From JBBDMC01 sp963775235 (GTDB taxonomy: Bacteria; Pseudomonadota; Alphaproteobacteria; Rhizobiales; Kaistiaceae): 64,000 nucleotides of DNA. The DNA lies in the NCBI GenBank assembly GCA_963775235.1, contig CAVZHY010000006.1:372001-436000 (forward strand), read 5' to 3'. Under the pieces are notes generated by a model. It was not told the DNA's origin. It ran no database searches and saw only the letters and a program-made list of their open reading frames with translations. The position numbers were made by a program, and so were the translations under genes. Shown here piece after piece: positions 18,483 to 26,498 of this stretch (the first letter of the stretch is position 1; every line of letters starts with the position of its first letter).

Positions 18483-18863
18483 ATGCCGAGACGCACCCGC
18501 GCGTACGCTGTGGCCCTGATCGCCGCGCTGGTGGTGTTCGTGGCCGTGAGCGCGGCTTGGATTTTCAGCCTGCGCCTCGGCCCGCAGATGGGGCTCGAAG
18601 GCGGCGCCATGGTCGTGTTTGTACCGGCGTATCTGGTGCTCCTCACCGCCGTCTGGCTGGTGGTGCGTGCATTCGCACGCATGTGCTGGACGCTGACCAA
18701 TCTGCTCGCCGTCACGATCATCGTGCCGCTGGTACTCGTCGTCTCCGACTGCGGACCCATCGCGTGCTTTGTGCCTGGTCCGCGCCGGATGAGCGGCTGG
18801 TTCATCGTCGGCGGCTTGCCGCTGATCGCGCTCGCCCACCATTTCGTTCTCGAACGCTCCTGA
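18483..18863 (+). CDS. Hypothetical four-helix membrane protein
   Basis: A 126-residue protein with about four hydrophobic helices: residues 8-30 (VALIAALVVFVAVSAAWIF), 42-62, 70-88 and 105-120. A Cys pair (SDCGPIACFVPG) lies between the last two. I do not recognise the family. It sits between pdhC (182-bp spacer) and lpdA (4-bp spacer), so it is probably transcribed with lpdA. The 18301-18482 spacer holds no gene that I can see. Confidence 0.6.
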   Translation: MPRRTRAYAVALIAALVVFVAVSAAWIFSLRLGPQMGLEGGAMVVFVPAYLVLLTAVWLVVRAFARMCWTLTNLLAVTIIVPLVLVVSDCGPIACFVPGPRRMSGWFIVGGLPLIALAHHFVLERS

Positions 18864-18867
18864 CGGG

Positions 18868-20295
18868 ATGCCCAGAATGCCCAACACCTCCTACGACGTG
18901 ATTGTCATCGGCTCGGGACCCGGCGGGTACGTGACAGCCATCCGCTCGGCCCAACTCGGCCTGAAGACGGCGGTGGTCGAGAAGTCCTATCTCGGTGGCA
19001 TCTGTCTCAACTGGGGCTGCATCCCGACCAAGGCACTCCTGCGTTCGGCGGAGATCTTTCACTACATGGAGCACGCCCAGGATTTCGGGCTCTCGGCGAA
19101 AGGCGTTGCCTACGATACCGCGGCGGTGGTCAAGCGTTCGCGCGCGGTGGCCCAACAGCTTTCGAACGGCGTCGGCTTTCTGCTCAAGAAGCACAAGGTC
19201 GACGTCATCTGGGGCTCCGCGACGATCACCCAGCCCGGGAGGATCGCCGTCAAGGCGGCGGACAATCCACCCAAGGGGGCGCTGGGCCGGGGCGACTATT
19301 CGGCCAGACACATCATCATTGCCACCGGCGCACGACCGCGAGAGCTGCCCGGCCTCGAGCCCGATCAGAAGCTGGTGTGGACGTATTTCGAGGCGATGGT
19401 ACCGGAGACGATGCCAAAGTCACTGCTGGTGGTCGGCTCAGGCGCCATCGGCATCGAGTTCGCATCCTTCTTCCGCACCATGGGCGCCGAAGTCACGGTG
19501 GTCGAGATCCTGCCGCAGATTCTGCCGGTGGAGGACCAAGAGATTGCCGCCCACGCTCGCAAGCGACTGGAGAAACAGGGAATCCGGATACACACTGGCG
19601 CCAAGGTGGCCAAGCTCACCAAGGCGAAAGGCTCCGTGACAGCGACTGTCGAATTGAAGGATGACAAGCCCGAGGAGATCACGGCCGAGCGCGTCATCTC
19701 GGCCGTGGGCGTGGTCGGCAACACGGAGAATCTTGGCCTTGAAGAGATCGGGGTGAAGGTCGAGAAGGGGACGATCGCCGTCGATGTTTTCGGTCGAACC
19801 AACGTCGCAGGTATTTACGCCATCGGTGACGTGGCGGGGCCGCCTATGCTCGCCCACAAGGCGGAGCACGAGGGCGTCGTCTGCGTGGAAGCGATCGCCG
19901 GCGGCAAGCCGCACCCCCTCGACAAGCTGAAGATCCCTGGATGCACCTACTGCAACCCGCAGGTAGCATCGGTGGGCCTCACCGAGGCAAAGGCGAGGGC
20001 CGCCGGCTATGACATCCGCGTCGGCAAATTCCCGTTCATCGGCAATGGCAAGGCGATCGCCCTGGGTGAGCCGGATGGCCTGGTCAAGACAATCTTCGAC
20101 AAAAAGACCGGTCAGCTGCTCGGCGCCCACATGGTCGGTGCCGAAGTGACTGAGCTCATCCAGGGCTTCGTCATCGCCATGAATCTTGAGACAACCGAGG
20201 AGGAGCTTATCCAAAGCGTCTTCCCGCACCCGACGCTGTCTGAGATGATGCACGAGAGCGTGCTGGCAGCGTACGGGCGAGTGATCCACGTATAG
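18868..20295 (+). CDS. lpdA: Dihydrolipoyl dehydrogenase (E3)
   Basis: A 475-residue flavoprotein that reoxidises dihydrolipoamide, passing electrons to NAD+. Evidence: FAD-binding VIGSGPGGYV, the redox disulfide in GGICLNWGCIPTKALL, the NAD loop VVGSGAIGIEFASFF, YAIGDVAGPPMLAHKA, and the C-terminal active-site HPTLSEMMHE. A second ATG at 18877 (MPNTSYDV) is an equally plausible start. It completes the pyruvate dehydrogenase complex. Confidence 0.96.
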   Translation: MPRMPNTSYDVIVIGSGPGGYVTAIRSAQLGLKTAVVEKSYLGGICLNWGCIPTKALLRSAEIFHYMEHAQDFGLSAKGVAYDTAAVVKRSRAVAQQLSNGVGFLLKKHKVDVIWGSATITQPGRIAVKAADNPPKGALGRGDYSARHIIIATGARPRELPGLEPDQKLVWTYFEAMVPETMPKSLLVVGSGAIGIEFASFFRTMGAEVTVVEILPQILPVEDQEIAAHARKRLEKQGIRIHTGAKVAKLTKAKGSVTATVELKDDKPEEITAERVISAVGVVGNTENLGLEEIGVKVEKGTIAVDVFGRTNVAGIYAIGDVAGPPMLAHKAEHEGVVCVEAIAGGKPHPLDKLKIPGCTYCNPQVASVGLTEAKARAAGYDIRVGKFPFIGNGKAIALGEPDGLVKTIFDKKTGQLLGAHMVGAEVTELIQGFVIAMNLETTEEELIQSVFPHPTLSEMMHESVLAAYGRVIHV

Positions 20296-20327
20296 CCCGG
20301 GTTTTCCCCCCGTTCGAGGAGGTTCCC

Positions 20328-21548
20328 ATGCCGACCACACCCGTTTCACCGACGGTTTCCGGCCGTACCCGATTCGTGCTTGTACTCGTCGGCCTGGCGA
20401 GCCTGCCAGTGCCGGCAGCCGTTGCCCAGTCTGCCACCGTTCAGAAGGCCGACACGGTGGTCGACGTCGCTGCCAATGGCGAACGGGTGAAGGTCGCCGG
20501 CGCCACCGTCAGCGTCAGCGGCAAGGCGGCGGACGTGCGCGCCGCGGGCGCCAACGTCACGGTGACCGGAGAAGTGAGCGGTGACGTTCGGGCCGCCGGC
20601 GCGATGGTGAACGTCGACTCGAACGCCGGGCGTAACGAATTCGTGGCCGGTGCGGCGGTCGATGTCAGAGGACAAGTGGGGAAGGACCTCAGCGCTGCCG
20701 GCGCGGTGCTCACCATCAACGCCGTCGTCGGCGGAGACTTGCGCGCTGGCGCGGCGGTGATGACCATCGGGCCGGGCTCCGATATCGCCGGCAGCTTCCA
20801 GGGTGGGGCAGCCAACCTCAGGATCGGCGGACACATTGCCGGGCCGGTCAAGGTCGGCGGGGCCCTTGTGACGTTCAATGCGCGCGCCAACGGTTCGGTG
20901 GAGATCGACGGCAGCAAGGTCGTGATCGGCGCGCCCGCTCGGATCGGCGGCGATCTCATCATCCGTTCGGTGAGCGAGCCGCAGATCGACCCTGGTGCGG
21001 TCATAACGGGTAAAGTGAGCCGCATCGCGCCGCCGCAATGGTGGCCACTGTCGCCGTGGTCTCGGGCGGCGATCTTCGCCGCCTTGGTGGCGACAGGAAC
21101 CATCGTCACCGGCATCATTCTGATGATCTTCGGCGGGCGTGTGCTCGCCACGGCCACCGATCACGTGCGCCTGAGGCCGGGCTCCAGCCTTCTGATCGGG
21201 CTGGTCACGGTGGTGCTCATACCGGTGATCGCCGCGGTCGTGATGGCGACGGTTGTGGGGATCAGCGCCGGTATCGCCATCCTGCTGCTCCTGCCGATCC
21301 TTACCGTGTTTGGCCACGCAGTGGCCGCAACCGGCATCGCCAGCGGCATCTTCGTGCGCGACCGCGGCCGGCTCGGTCCCGTGCGCACATTCCTGCTGCT
21401 CGTTATCGGGGCGATCGTCGTAGCGTTGGTCTGGCTCATCCCATGGGTTGGCTGGGCGCTGGGTGCAATTATCCTTCTGTTCGGCATCGGAGCGCTGGCC
21501 CGGACCCTTGGGGCGAGGATCCGCCGGGTAGAGCCCGCCGTCGCCTGA
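20328..21548 (+). CDS. Bactofilin-like beta-solenoid protein with C-terminal membrane helices
   Basis: A 406-residue protein with a signal peptide (LVLVGLASLPVPAAVAQ), then about 200 residues of short repeats such as AGATVSVSGKAADVRAAGANVTVTG, GDVRAAGAMVNV and GKDLSAAGAVLTI. These look like a bactofilin-type right-handed beta-solenoid, but placed outside the cytoplasm. The C-terminal ~160 residues have four or five hydrophobic helices (IFAALVATGTIVTGIILMIF; IGLVTVVLIPVIAAVVM; ILLLLPILTVFGHAVA; FLLLVIGAIVVALVWLI). A strong AGGAGG site at 20317-20322 precedes the ATG. No known function. Confidence 0.75.
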   Translation: MPTTPVSPTVSGRTRFVLVLVGLASLPVPAAVAQSATVQKADTVVDVAANGERVKVAGATVSVSGKAADVRAAGANVTVTGEVSGDVRAAGAMVNVDSNAGRNEFVAGAAVDVRGQVGKDLSAAGAVLTINAVVGGDLRAGAAVMTIGPGSDIAGSFQGGAANLRIGGHIAGPVKVGGALVTFNARANGSVEIDGSKVVIGAPARIGGDLIIRSVSEPQIDPGAVITGKVSRIAPPQWWPLSPWSRAAIFAALVATGTIVTGIILMIFGGRVLATATDHVRLRPGSSLLIGLVTVVLIPVIAAVVMATVVGISAGIAILLLLPILTVFGHAVAATGIASGIFVRDRGRLGPVRTFLLLVIGAIVVALVWLIPWVGWALGAIILLFGIGALARTLGARIRRVEPAVA

Positions 21549-21654
21549 GGCCAACTGTCTTGGGACAGCGGGCGATTTGGGGCTAGACTTGGTGCCGAGG
21601 TCCGATTCCGGCCGCTCATTTGCGGCCGGCCATCATGGAGTAGGGAGGCGCGCC

Positions 21655-21912
21655 ATGAACGAGCAGGCCAGGTCATTCGTCGCTTGGATCATCATCGGAC
21701 TGGTTGCCGGGGCGGTGGCGAGCCTCGTTGTCGGCGGGCCGGGCACCCTGCTCGGCATGCTTATCGCCGGCCTGATCGGCTCGGTGGTAGGCGGCTTCCT
21801 GGCGCAGCAACTGAAAATCGACCTCAAGATGGGCAACCCCTTCCTTGAACAGGTCGTCATCGCCATCATTGGGGCGATCGTCGTTCTGATCATCGCCCGC
21901 ATTATCACGTGA
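21655..21912 (+). CDS. GlsB/YeaQ/YmgE-family membrane protein (copy 1)
   Basis: An 85-residue, highly hydrophobic Gly-rich protein: WIIIGLVAGAVASLVVGG, GTLLGMLIAGLIGSVVGGFLAQQ and VVIAIIGAIVVLIIARII. This matches small transglycosylase-associated (GlsB/YeaQ/YmgE) proteins, often stress-induced. The ATG at 21655 follows a GGGAGG ribosome site. It is followed after 18 bp by a second family member. Confidence 0.8.
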   Translation: MNEQARSFVAWIIIGLVAGAVASLVVGGPGTLLGMLIAGLIGSVVGGFLAQQLKIDLKMGNPFLEQVVIAIIGAIVVLIIARIIT

Positions 21913-21930
21913 AACGATCGGAGGGGCTTC

Positions 21931-22188
21931 ATGCAGGGCATCGGCTGGTTGGGTGCGATCATCATCGGCGGTCTTGCCGGATGGATCGCCGAGAAGGTGA
22001 TGGAAAGCCGGATGGGTGTCATCGCGAACATCCTGCTCGGAATCGCGGGGGCGCTGGTGCTTAACGCGATATTGGCGGCTTTCCACGTCATCCCTCCGTC
22101 GGGGTGGCTGGGGCAGCTTATCGCTGGCGCCATCGGCGCGATCATCCTCATCTGGCTGTGGCGCGCGATCCGCGGAAGAACCGCCTGA
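21931..22188 (+). CDS. GlsB/YeaQ/YmgE-family membrane protein (copy 2)
   Basis: An 85-residue membrane protein with the classical family start GIGWLGAIIIGGLAGWIAEKVM and three hydrophobic segments (IANILLGIAGALVLNAIL; LGQLIAGAIGAIILIWLW). It is closer to the canonical YeaQ pattern than copy 1, with which it is in tandem. A GGAGGGG ribosome site precedes its ATG. The function is unknown beyond association with envelope stress in related proteins. Confidence 0.85.
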   Translation: MQGIGWLGAIIIGGLAGWIAEKVMESRMGVIANILLGIAGALVLNAILAAFHVIPPSGWLGQLIAGAIGAIILIWLWRAIRGRTA

Positions 22189-22255
22189 GCTCGGCGCGCA
22201 TCGCCGATATGCGTTTTTGCGCAGGCGCTTGTCGGCGGTGTGTCCTATTTTGGAT

Positions 22256-22265
22256 ATACGCGTAT
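22256..22265. promoter_or_regulatory. Palindrome ATACGCGTAT in lipA leader
   Basis: A perfect 10-bp palindrome ATACGCGTAT, 32 bp upstream of the lipA ATG in an otherwise A/T-richer leader. It could be part of an operator. No known regulator is assigned. Confidence 0.25.
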
Positions 22266-22297
22266 CGCCACCTACATTTAGGGGCGGCAGATTTGTC

Positions 22298-23251
22298 ATG
22301 ACCACGATCCTGGACACCGTTTCGGCCAGCAGGCCCCGCCATCCGGAAAAGGCACACCGGCCGGACACGCCGATGGTCCGCAAGCCGGAATGGATTCGCG
22401 TGCGGGCGCCGGGCTCACCGGTCTATCGCGAAACGGCGGACATCGTACGTAAACACGGCCTCGTCACCGTATGCGAAGAGGCCGGCTGTCCCAACATTGG
22501 CGAGTGCTGGTCCAGACACCACGCGACGTTCATGATCATGGGCGACACGTGCACCCGCGCGTGTGCTTTCTGCAATGTCCGCACCGGCCTGCCCGGCCCG
22601 CTGGACACCGACGAACCGGAACGGGTGGCGGACGCCACTGCCAGGCTCGGCCTCACCCACGTAGTGGTAACGTCGGTCGACCGCGACGACCTCGCCGACG
22701 GTGGCTCCGCTCATTTCGCCCGCGTCATCGAGGCGATCCGGCTGCGGAGCGTCGCCACTATCGAGGTGCTGACCCCAGACTTTCTCCGCAAGGAAGGCGC
22801 GGTCGAGGCGGTGGTCGCGGCTCGGCCGGATGTCTTCAACCACAACCTTGAGACGGTGCCGTCACACTACCTGACGGTTCGTCCCGGCGCGCGCTACTTC
22901 GCGTCGCTGCGGCTCTTGCAGCGGGTGAAGGAAATCGATCCGCTCATGTTCACCAAATCGGGGATCATGGTCGGCCTCGGCGAGGAGCGGAACGAGGTGC
23001 TGCAGGTGATGGACGACCTCCGCGCGGCAGGCGTCGACTTCCTCACTATTGGCCAGTACCTCCAACCGACGCGGAAGCATCATGCGGTCGTGCGCTACGT
23101 GCCGCCGGAGGAGTTCAAGACGTACGAGACCATCGCCTACGCCAAGGGCTTTCACATGGTCTCGGCAAGCCCGCTCACCCGTTCCTCGCACCACGCCGGT
23201 GAAGACTTCGCCCGGCTTAAGGCGGCTCGGGCGGCAAGGACCGGGGCCTGA
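22298..23251 (+). CDS. lipA: Lipoyl synthase
   Basis: A 317-residue radical-SAM enzyme inserting two sulfurs into protein-bound octanoyl groups. Both iron-sulfur motifs are present: the auxiliary cluster CEEAGCPNIGEC and the radical-SAM motif CTRACAFC. The C-terminal Ser ligand region RSSHHAGEDF is intact. The ATG at 22298 gives the family length; the longer frame reads back into the GlsB gene. It supplies the cofactor of the pdhB and pdhC lipoyl domains nearby. Confidence 0.97.
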   Translation: MTTILDTVSASRPRHPEKAHRPDTPMVRKPEWIRVRAPGSPVYRETADIVRKHGLVTVCEEAGCPNIGECWSRHHATFMIMGDTCTRACAFCNVRTGLPGPLDTDEPERVADATARLGLTHVVVTSVDRDDLADGGSAHFARVIEAIRLRSVATIEVLTPDFLRKEGAVEAVVAARPDVFNHNLETVPSHYLTVRPGARYFASLRLLQRVKEIDPLMFTKSGIMVGLGEERNEVLQVMDDLRAAGVDFLTIGQYLQPTRKHHAVVRYVPPEEFKTYETIAYAKGFHMVSASPLTRSSHHAGEDFARLKAARAARTGA

Positions 23252-23261
23252 GCAGGGCGTC

Positions 23262-23723
23262 ATGCCTAAACACGCCAGCGAGCGCCGCGTTTCCCATGCG
23301 GCTCAGACAATGTTTGACCTTGTCGCGGACTGCGAGGCCTACCCGGAGTTTGTGCCGCTGTGCGACAGGCTGGTTGTGACCCGTCGGGGCGAGGAAGACG
23401 GCAAGGAGGTCATCGTCGCCGAGATGACGGTCGCCTACGGGCCGGTGCGTGAGACCTTCACCACGCGCGACGTACTTGACCGCGAAGCGCTCACCATCGA
23501 TGTCACATATCTCGACGGCCCGTTCCGGCGCTTCGAAAGCCAATGGCGATTTGAGCCGCTTGGCAACGGGCAGTCGGTCGTGCATTTCACCGTCGACTAT
23601 GAACTGCGCTCGCGCCTGACGGCGGCCCTCGCGGGTCCTGTGATCGAGCGCTCATTCCACGATTTCATCGAAGCCTTCGAAGCCCGGGCCGACAAGGTCT
23701 ACGGACGCAAGGCGTCCGCGTAG
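23262..23723 (+). CDS. ratA: RatA/COQ10-family START-domain protein
   Basis: A 153-residue START-like protein (MPKHASERRVSHAAQTMFDLVADCEAYPEFVP, read in two parts around residues 1-32) with SQWRFEPL and VHFTVDYEL near the end. The family covers COQ10 (ubiquinone-binding) and E. coli RatA, annotated as a ribosome-association toxin. In alphaproteobacteria it usually follows lipA, as here (10-bp spacer). A ubiquinone-related role is at least as likely as toxicity. Confidence 0.85.
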   Translation: MPKHASERRVSHAAQTMFDLVADCEAYPEFVPLCDRLVVTRRGEEDGKEVIVAEMTVAYGPVRETFTTRDVLDREALTIDVTYLDGPFRRFESQWRFEPLGNGQSVVHFTVDYELRSRLTAALAGPVIERSFHDFIEAFEARADKVYGRKASA

Positions 23724-23828
23724 CTGCCAGCCGCCATCAAGTCTCCTTCACGGACACGTGCGCGAATAGCGCGCCGGGATCGCCTGTTTTCCGCGACTGG
23801 AGGGGCATCCAACAAGGAGACACTTCAG

Positions 23829-24206
23829 ATGTTTGGTGCAATGGTGCTTGGAATTGCTGCCATGATGGCAGCGCCGCACGCCGGGTACGCGGGGTCGTCG
23901 GGCATTGTCACCGGTACGGCCGTCTTGAACTTGCGTTCCTGTGCCGACGTGAGCTGCGCGCGGATCGCGGTGATGCCCAGCGGCGCACAGGTGTCCGTCG
24001 ATGGTGCGTCCGGCAGTTGGTATCACGTGAGCTACAACGGGACGCTCGGTTACGCTTCGGCCGGCTACATCTCAACGTCGGGATCTGTGACCGCTGCGCC
24101 TGCACCGGTCGCGGCGAAGACGGTGAAAAAGCCCCGGTCGACTCCAGCTTATCCCGCCTCGGACAGCGGTGGTTCCGGGAACGGCAGCGGTGGCAATCAG
24201 TACTAA
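23829..24206 (+). CDS. Exported SH3b-domain protein
   Basis: A 125-residue protein with a short signal peptide (MFGAMVLGIAAMMAAPHAGYA) and one bacterial SH3 domain (about residues 25-85: TGTAVLNLRSCADVSCARI, GSWYHVSYNGTLGYASAGYIS). A low-complexity Lys/Pro then Gly/Ser tail follows. Such domains bind cell-wall peptides; a periplasmic wall-binding role is inferred. A Cys pair lies within the SH3b domain. Confidence 0.75.
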   Translation: MFGAMVLGIAAMMAAPHAGYAGSSGIVTGTAVLNLRSCADVSCARIAVMPSGAQVSVDGASGSWYHVSYNGTLGYASAGYISTSGSVTAAPAPVAAKTVKKPRSTPAYPASDSGGSGNGSGGNQY

Positions 24207-24223
24207 GGCAGGCGTGGATTCTG

Positions 24224-24250
24224 CCGGGGTGCTCCCCGTGGGCACCCCGG
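24224..24250. terminator. Strong hairpin between convergent genes
   Basis: A perfect 9-bp stem CCGGGGTGC / GCACCCCGG around a 9-base loop, located between the SH3b gene stop (24206, plus strand) and the acyl-CoA synthetase stop (24267, minus strand). The position and strength suggest a bidirectional terminator, although no clear T-run follows. Confidence 0.6.
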
Positions 24251-24266
24251 ACTGCTCGTCGCCAAT

Positions 24267-25892
24267 TCACACGGTGGGCAGGTGGTGATCGGCAAATTGC
24301 AGGCGGAGGGCGGTCTTCAGGACCTTGCCAGTCGCAGTGTGCGGCATCTCGTGCACCACCACGATCTCGTCGGGCAGCCACCACTTGGCGATCTTGCCGG
24401 ACATGAAACCGAGGAGGGCCGCGCTGTCGACGGTCTTGCCGGATTTTGGTACCACGATCAGCAACGGCCGCTCGGTCCATTTGGGATGCTGAACGCCGAT
24501 GACGGCCGCTTCGGCGACATCCGGATGAGCGACGGCGAGGTTCTCGATCTCGATCGATGAAATCCACTCGCCGCCCGACTTGATCAGGTCCTTTGCCCGA
24601 TCGGTGATCTGCATGTAGCCGTGACGGTCGATGGTGGCGATGTCGCCGGTATCGAAGAAACCTTCCTCGTCGACGGCATCACGACCCGCCTTGTAGTAGG
24701 CGCGCGCGATGGCCGGGCCGCGCACTTTGAGCTTGCCGAAGGTCTTGCCGTCCCAGGCCACCGGCTTGCCCTCTTCGTCGGTGATCTTCATCTCGACCCC
24801 GAACGGCGCGTGACCCTGCTTGACCTTGACATCCAGCCAGGCCTCGTCTTCCAGGCCTGCGACCTCCGGCTTCATCGTGCAGATGGTGCCGAGCGGGCTC
24901 ATCTCGGCCATGCCCCATGCATGGAGGACTTCGACGCCGTAGTTGTCGCGGAACTTCTGGCTCATGACCCGAGGCGCCGCCGAACCGCCGATGACGACCC
25001 GGGTGAGGCTGGAAAGCCTGGCTCCGGTGATCTCGAGATGCTGAAGGAGCATCATCCAGATGGTCGGAACGGCGGCGGCGAACGTTACCTTTTCCGATTC
25101 GATCAGGTCGTACAGAGAGGCGCCATCCATCCTTGCCCCCGGCAGCACCAGCTTCGCTCCGGCCATCGGCACGCTGTGGGCAAGGCCCCAACAATTGGCG
25201 TGGAACATCGGCACCACCGGCAGGACGACGTCGTTGGTGGAGATGCCCATCATGCTCGGCATGATGGCGATCATGGCGTGGAGGACATTCGACCGGTGCG
25301 AGTAGACCACGCCCTTGGGGTCGCCCGTCGTGCCCGAGGTGTAGCACATGCCGGCAGCGGTATTTTCGTCGAAGGTCTTCCAGGCGAAGTCGTCGTCGGC
25401 CTCGGCGAGCCAATCCTCGTACGCGACGGCATTGGCGAGCGAGGTCTCCGGCATGTGCGCACCGTCGGTCATGACGATCACCTGCTCGATCGTTTTCAGT
25501 TCCGGCGCCAGCTTCTCGACCAGCGGCACGAATGTGAGGTCGACGAAAAGAACGCGATCCTCGGCGTCGTTGATGATCCAGGCGACGTGCTCGGGGAAAA
25601 GGCGCGGATTGACCGTGTGGCAGACAGCCCCGATACCACCCGTGCCGTACCAGATCTCCAGATGCCGCCAAGTGTTCCAGGCGAGCGTGGCGCAACGGTC
25701 GCCGAGGACAATGCCCTGCGCATCGAGGCGCTTGGCAAGGCGGAGCGCGCGACGCCGGAGCTCGCGATAGCCAATGCGATGGATCGGACCTTCGATCGAG
25801 CGTGTGACCACGGCGCGATCAGGGGCCGAAGTCGCTGCGTGGTCGAGGATGTTTTGGCAAAGCAGGGGCCAGTCCTGCATCAGCCCAAGCAT
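24267..25892 (-). CDS. Fatty-acyl-CoA synthetase (AMP-binding ligase)
   Basis: A 541-residue acyl-adenylate-forming enzyme that would activate a medium- or long-chain acid to its CoA thioester. Motifs: P-loop CYTSGTTGDPKGVVYSHRS, AWGMAEMSPLG, the ADP-ribose region GFFDTGDIATID, and the catalytic Lys near TATGKVLKTALR. The N-terminus is MLGLMQDWPLL; an alternative ATG lies four codons in. No membrane segment. Single gene, preceded by ~115 bp to the next minus-strand gene. Confidence 0.93.
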   Translation of the reverse strand: MLGLMQDWPLLCQNILDHAATSAPDRAVVTRSIEGPIHRIGYRELRRRALRLAKRLDAQGIVLGDRCATLAWNTWRHLEIWYGTGGIGAVCHTVNPRLFPEHVAWIINDAEDRVLFVDLTFVPLVEKLAPELKTIEQVIVMTDGAHMPETSLANAVAYEDWLAEADDDFAWKTFDENTAAGMCYTSGTTGDPKGVVYSHRSNVLHAMIAIMPSMMGISTNDVVLPVVPMFHANCWGLAHSVPMAGAKLVLPGARMDGASLYDLIESEKVTFAAAVPTIWMMLLQHLEITGARLSSLTRVVIGGSAAPRVMSQKFRDNYGVEVLHAWGMAEMSPLGTICTMKPEVAGLEDEAWLDVKVKQGHAPFGVEMKITDEEGKPVAWDGKTFGKLKVRGPAIARAYYKAGRDAVDEEGFFDTGDIATIDRHGYMQITDRAKDLIKSGGEWISSIEIENLAVAHPDVAEAAVIGVQHPKWTERPLLIVVPKSGKTVDSAALLGFMSGKIAKWWLPDEIVVVHEMPHTATGKVLKTALRLQFADHHLPTV

Positions 25893-26006
25893 GGCGATCC
25901 TCCAGATTCTTATTTGGCTCGATTGTGAGAGCCAAACTGACCGTCTGTCCAGCGGCGAGAATGCTACAAAGCAAGCAGGCGCTGCGCGAAGCGTTCGCTT
26001 AATCGC

Positions 26007-26498
26007 TCAAAGGAGTGCCTGCAGCATCGCCAGGGCTTCGCGGGTGGCAGCGAGGCGGATCGCCGCCCGACCGGTGTCGGTGAACTGGTGCCTGGCGTGG
26101 CGGGGAGGCTCACCGCGCCGGATCGCAGCGAAATGGACAAGACCGACCGGCTTTTCGGCGGTGCCGCCGGTTGGGCCGGCCACGCCGGTGACGGCGACCC
26201 CGAGATCGGCCACGGAATGCGCGATGGCACCTTCCGCCATGGCCCTGGCCACTGCCTCACTGACGGCCCCATGGCTGTCGATAAGGCCGGCCGGCACGCC
26301 GAGCATCTTGGTCTTGGCGGCATTGGAATAGGTGACGAAGCCGCAATCGACCACGGCCGACGATCCAGATACCTCGGTCAAGACCGCGACGATCAGTCCG
26401 CCGGTGCACGACTCGGCGGTGGCGATCCTTAGGCCGCGCCCCGTGCAATCGGCAATGAGGCGGGCGGCGAGCGAAACCAACGGGGAAAGCTCGGTCAC
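26007..26498 (-). CDS. pncC: Nicotinamide-nucleotide amidohydrolase / CinA C-terminal domain protein
   Basis: A 163-residue stand-alone CinA C-terminal domain (PncC type), deamidating NMN to nicotinate mononucleotide in pyridine-nucleotide recycling. Motifs: ATAESCTGGLI (catalytic Ser region), GFVTYSNAAKTKMLGV, VSEAVARAMAEGA and GVAGPTGGT. The start is the GTG at 26498, which overlaps the ispDF stop as GTGA; the longer ATG frame lies inside ispDF. Confidence 0.9.
   Translation of the reverse strand: MTELSPLVSLAARLIADCTGRGLRIATAESCTGGLIVAVLTEVSGSSAVVDCGFVTYSNAAKTKMLGVPAGLIDSHGAVSEAVARAMAEGAIAHSVADLGVAVTGVAGPTGGTAEKPVGLVHFAAIRRGEPPRHARHQFTDTGRAAIRLAATREALAMLQALL

Noticed and set aside
24621..25928. 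A 435-codon plus-strand frame
   Set aside because: Antisense to the acyl-CoA synthetase, whose motifs are unambiguous.
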